Below, one piece after another: positions 55,291 through 57,290 of a stretch of 57,290 bases of DNA (position 1 is its first letter; the number at the start of each line of letters is the position of its first letter). The DNA lies in NCBI GenBank assembly GCA_016795205.1, contig JAEUHZ010000066.1, positions 1 through 57,290 on the forward strand, given 5' to 3'. This DNA is from Planctomycetota bacterium (GTDB lineage Bacteria > Planctomycetota > UBA1135 > GCA-002686595). Under the pieces are notes generated by a model, which made no database searches, was not told the DNA's origin, and worked only from the letters and a program-made list of their open reading frames with translations. The translations under genes were made by a program, and so were the position numbers.

Positions 55291-56114
55291 AGGAACACCT
55301 CGGGGCCCGCGCCCAGGGCCAGCGCCAGGTTGAAGAACGCGTGGCACCAGGCGGCCACGCCCATGCCGCGCCAGCGGAAGAGCAGCGCCAACGCCAGCCC
55401 GGCCAGCGCGCGCCAAGCGAAGCGCGCGCCGTCGTAGGGCTCGCCTCCGGGGGCGACCAAGCCCACGACGACGTCCAGGTGCGCGGCGGCGAAGAGCAGT
55501 GCCGAGCCTGCCAGCGCCGCGCCTTCGGCCAGCACGCGCGCGAGGCGCGGCGCGCCCAGGAACCACTCCAACGTCCAGCGCGCCGCGAGGCCCAGCGCGC
55601 ACAGCGACGCGGCGCGGAACACGACCTCCTCGAAGGCCGCGCCCCCCGCGAAGCGCGCCGCGTCCGCGGGCGTGGTCACGGCGCCGGGGCGCCCGATCTC
55701 GGGCGGCGCGACCTGCAGGAGGGAGAGCAGCAGCAGCAGCGCCGGGCCGAGCAACGCCGCGGCGCCCAAGCCCTCGAGCCCGACGCGCGCCACGCGCCGC
55801 ACGAGGCCCAACTCCACGCGGAACACGGACCAGGCCGCCGCGGCCGTGGCCACGGCCTCCAGCGTCCAGCGCGCCGGTGCCGGACGCGTGAGCAGGGCCT
55901 CGAAGGGCAGCGAGATCAGGAACTCGGCCGTGTTGCGCGCGGCGCCGGGCTCGAGCGCGAGCGCGACCTCGTAGGCCACGACGAGCGGCACGACCGCCAG
56001 CCAACCCAGGGCCAGGGAGCGTTCCAGCGCGACCTCCTGGCCCGGCGCGCGCGCCGTGGCCGGCCCCTGGCCGCGGCCCAGCGACAGGCCGCCGGCCGCA
56101 CTCGCCGTGCTCAC
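55287..56114 (-). CDS. CPBP family intramembrane metalloprotease
   Basis: This 275-residue membrane protein has about six helices and the CPBP (Rce1-like, CAAX-processing) motifs: the EExxxR motif inside 'AFEEVVFRAAS' near residue 161, 'FAAAHLD' near 212 and 'AWCHAFFNL' near 258. These provide the glutamates and histidines of an intramembrane glutamate/zinc-type protease. Bacterial members cut membrane-bound substrates or serve in bacteriocin self-immunity; here the substrate is unknown. Its GTG start overlaps the ubiE stop (GTGA, 56111-56114) and its stop overlaps the ubiX start. It thus sits inside the menaquinone gene chain, where a biosynthetic or quality-control role is possible but unproven. 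Confidence 0.9.
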   Translation of the reverse strand: MSTASAAGGLSLGRGQGPATARAPGQEVALERSLALGWLAVVPLVVAYEVALALEPGAARNTAEFLISLPFEALLTRPAPARWTLEAVATAAAAWSVFRVELGLVRRVARVGLEGLGAAALLGPALLLLLSLLQVAPPEIGRPGAVTTPADAARFAGGAAFEEVVFRAASLCALGLAARWTLEWFLGAPRLARVLAEGAALAGSALLFAAAHLDVVVGLVAPGGEPYDGARFAWRALAGLALALLFRWRGMGVAAWCHAFFNLALALGAGPEVFL

Positions 56115-56806
56115 GCGGACCCTCCCGGCGCCCGGCCCCAGTGGAGGCAGGCGATCCCCCGTGTGAGCAGGCGGTGGCCGCAGGCGACGAGACCCTCCTC
56201 CTCCATCTCGCGCTGGAACACCGCGGGGCTGGGCCACGCCAGCACGGTCCGCGGCAGGTAGTCGTAGGCTTCGTCGTGACGGGACACGACGCGGCCGATC
56301 CCGGGCAGCACGCGCGTGAAGTAGAAGCGGTAGGCGGGGCCCAGCACGCGGCCGGGGGGCATCGTGAACTCGAGCACGAGCACGCGACCACCCGGCCGCA
56401 CGACGCGGCGCATCTCGCGCAGCGCGGCGCGCCGGTCGGCCACGTTGCGAATGCCGAACGCCACCGTGCACACGTCGGCCGCGCCGCTCCTGACCGGCAG
56501 GCGCAGCGCGTCGCCCTGCACGAAGGTCACGGCCGCCGGATCGACCTGCTTGCGCTCGGCCAACGCCAGCATCTCGGGCGTGAAGTCGGCGCCGACGACG
56601 CGCGCTCCGGCCGCGGCGAAGGCCAGGGCCACGTCACCGGTCCCCGAGCAGGAGTCGACCACGCGCGCTCCTCGGACGTCGCCGGCGGCGGCCAGCAGCG
56701 CGCGCCGCCAACGCTGGTCGATCCCCAGGGACAGCGTGCGGTTCAGCGGATCGTAGACCCGCGCGATCCGGGCGAACATCGAGCGGACCTGCGCGGGCTC
56801 GGCCAT
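56111..56806 (-). CDS. ubiE: Menaquinone biosynthesis C-methyltransferase (UbiE/MenG)
   Basis: This 231-residue SAM-dependent methyltransferase is of the UbiE/MenG type: 'MFARIARVYDPLNRTLSLG' at the start, the SAM-binding 'VVDSCSGTGDVALAFA', 'CTVAFGIRNVADRRAALREM', 'LEFTMPPG' and 'DEAYDYLPRTVLAWP'. It methylates the demethylmenaquinone ring in the last step of menaquinone synthesis. It heads the five-gene run ubiE-CPBP-ubiX-ubiA-holA, in which every junction overlaps. The start is the ATG at 56806, with TATTCT 10 nt upstream and no Shine-Dalgarno sequence. Confidence 0.95.
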   Translation of the reverse strand: MAEPAQVRSMFARIARVYDPLNRTLSLGIDQRWRRALLAAAGDVRGARVVDSCSGTGDVALAFAAAGARVVGADFTPEMLALAERKQVDPAAVTFVQGDALRLPVRSGAADVCTVAFGIRNVADRRAALREMRRVVRPGGRVLVLEFTMPPGRVLGPAYRFYFTRVLPGIGRVVSRHDEAYDYLPRTVLAWPSPAVFQREMEEEGLVACGHRLLTRGIACLHWGRAPGGSA

Positions 56807-56816
56807 GGTTGCGAGG

Positions 56817-56822
56817 AGAATA
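56817..56822 (-). promoter_or_regulatory. Candidate -10 element of the menaquinone/holA operon
   Basis: On the minus strand this reads TATTCT, 10 nt before the ubiE ATG at 56806. The spacing would give a leaderless transcript for the five-gene operon. No convincing -35 element is visible. Confidence 0.4.
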
Positions 56823-57169
56823 GTCGAGTCCCAGGGGCCCGCGAGGGGTCCGGCGCGCAGGAGTTGGCGTGGAGCGGCTCAGCCGGCTGGTGGGCGCGAC
56901 GGGACGGCAGCGCGCTGGACGCCGGTTCGCGCTCCCGCCAGCGGCGCGCTGCGCGATCCGCTCGCCCGCAGAGTCGCGGGACCGCAAGGCGCGCCGCGCG
57001 TGGCCGGTCGGAGCCGGCGAGCCTCGGGGGGCTGCGCGCACGGCGGCGGCGTCCGGCCCCTGGGAGGGGCACGCACCCTCCGCGGCGACCCGCGCGTCCG
57101 GACCAGGACGCGCGGTCGGGCCCGGCCAGACAGCGCTGCCGGCCGGCCCCGCTCAACCGCGCGGCGCGC
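56823..57169. other. Intergenic region with nothing recognised
   Basis: About 350 nt between the menaquinone operon and the partial gene at the window end. It is very GC-rich and contains only short overlapping open frames of low complexity on both strands. I see no RNA gene, repeat or domain. Confidence 0.6.
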
Positions 57170-57290
57170 TCACTGCCGGAAGTAGCTCGAGACGACCTGC
57201 ACGTCCGGCGCCGGGATCGACTGCACGCCCGCCTGGAACGGGTTCGTGTCGATCCGACCGAACGTCCCGTCCAGGAGGATCACGTCGACG
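57170..57290 (-). CDS. 3' end of an unidentified gene, cut by the window edge
   Basis: The minus strand shows an open frame running from the edge of the window to a TGA at 57172-57170. The last 39 codons read 'VDVILLDGTFGRIDTNPFQ', then a Gly/Val/Pro-rich stretch, and end 'VQVVSSYFRQ'. The codons end mostly in G or C, as in real genes here. The fragment is too short to identify; it looks like a beta-strand end of a larger protein. The remainder lies beyond the window. Confidence 0.6.
   Translation of the reverse strand, partial: VDVILLDGTFGRIDTNPFQAGVQSIPAPDVQVVSSYFRQ

Overview
This window is very GC-rich bacterial chromosome, about 70% or more G+C by eye, with third codon positions almost all G or C. 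It is packed with genes and holds no mobile elements, CRISPR arrays or RNA genes that I can see. The best marker of origin is the gene at 10030-13908. It combines a PVC-type propeller dehydrogenase with HEAT repeats, an NPCBM-like module, a planctomycete-type cytochrome c (CxxCH) and a DUF1080 sugar-hydrolase-like domain, a mix typical of Planctomycetota. Several secreted lipoprotein peptidases and degenerate M14-like proteins fit the same source. No rRNA or ribosomal protein is present to refine the lineage.

Layout. 0-16.9 kb: two PH-domain membrane proteins, a class V aminotransferase, a large lipoprotein with a HEEGH motif, a thioredoxin-fold protein, an M28-PDZ lipoprotein peptidase, a WalJ-type MBL hydrolase, the multidomain cytochrome, a DUF1428 protein, an HPP membrane protein and a UbiB-family kinase. 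17.0-22.7 kb: four glycosyltransferase genes on the minus strand, including a GT2-GT4 fusion, probably for a surface glycan. 22.9-27.4 kb: the prkA-yhbH-spoVR stress module. 27.6-31.8 kb: a glutaminyl-cyclase-like M28 protein and a coupled pair of M14-like proteins that have lost zinc-site residues. 32.0-38.3 kb: nrdR, a degenerate anaerobic-ribonucleotide-reductase-like protein with two ATP cones, and smc, in one tight run. 38.5-44.4 kb: yidC-mnmE, a metallophosphoesterase and nadD plus a WecA/MraY-like transferase. 44.5-51.3 kb: a small orphan lipoprotein, miaA, a secreted unknown, mutL, and a winged-helix regulator coupled to a double aspartyl-protease lipoprotein. 52.0-57.3 kb: a DUF1579 protein, a five-gene overlapping chain (menaquinone methyltransferase, CPBP protease, ubiX, ubiA/mqnP, holA), and the 3' end of one further gene.

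Expression style. Most operons are joined by 4-nt ATGA/GTGA or 1-nt TGATG stop-start overlaps, so translational coupling is the rule. Many first genes have no Shine-Dalgarno sequence but carry a TAnnnT hexamer only 6-11 nt before the start codon, which suggests leaderless transcripts.

The most unusual locus is nrdR / NrdD-like / smc. The middle protein keeps NrdD-like core segments and its only two cysteines lie in plausible active-site positions. It lacks the zinc-ribbon and glycyl-radical tail and starts with two ATP-cone-like domains. A nucleotide-sensing role beside NrdR is my inference, not an established function.
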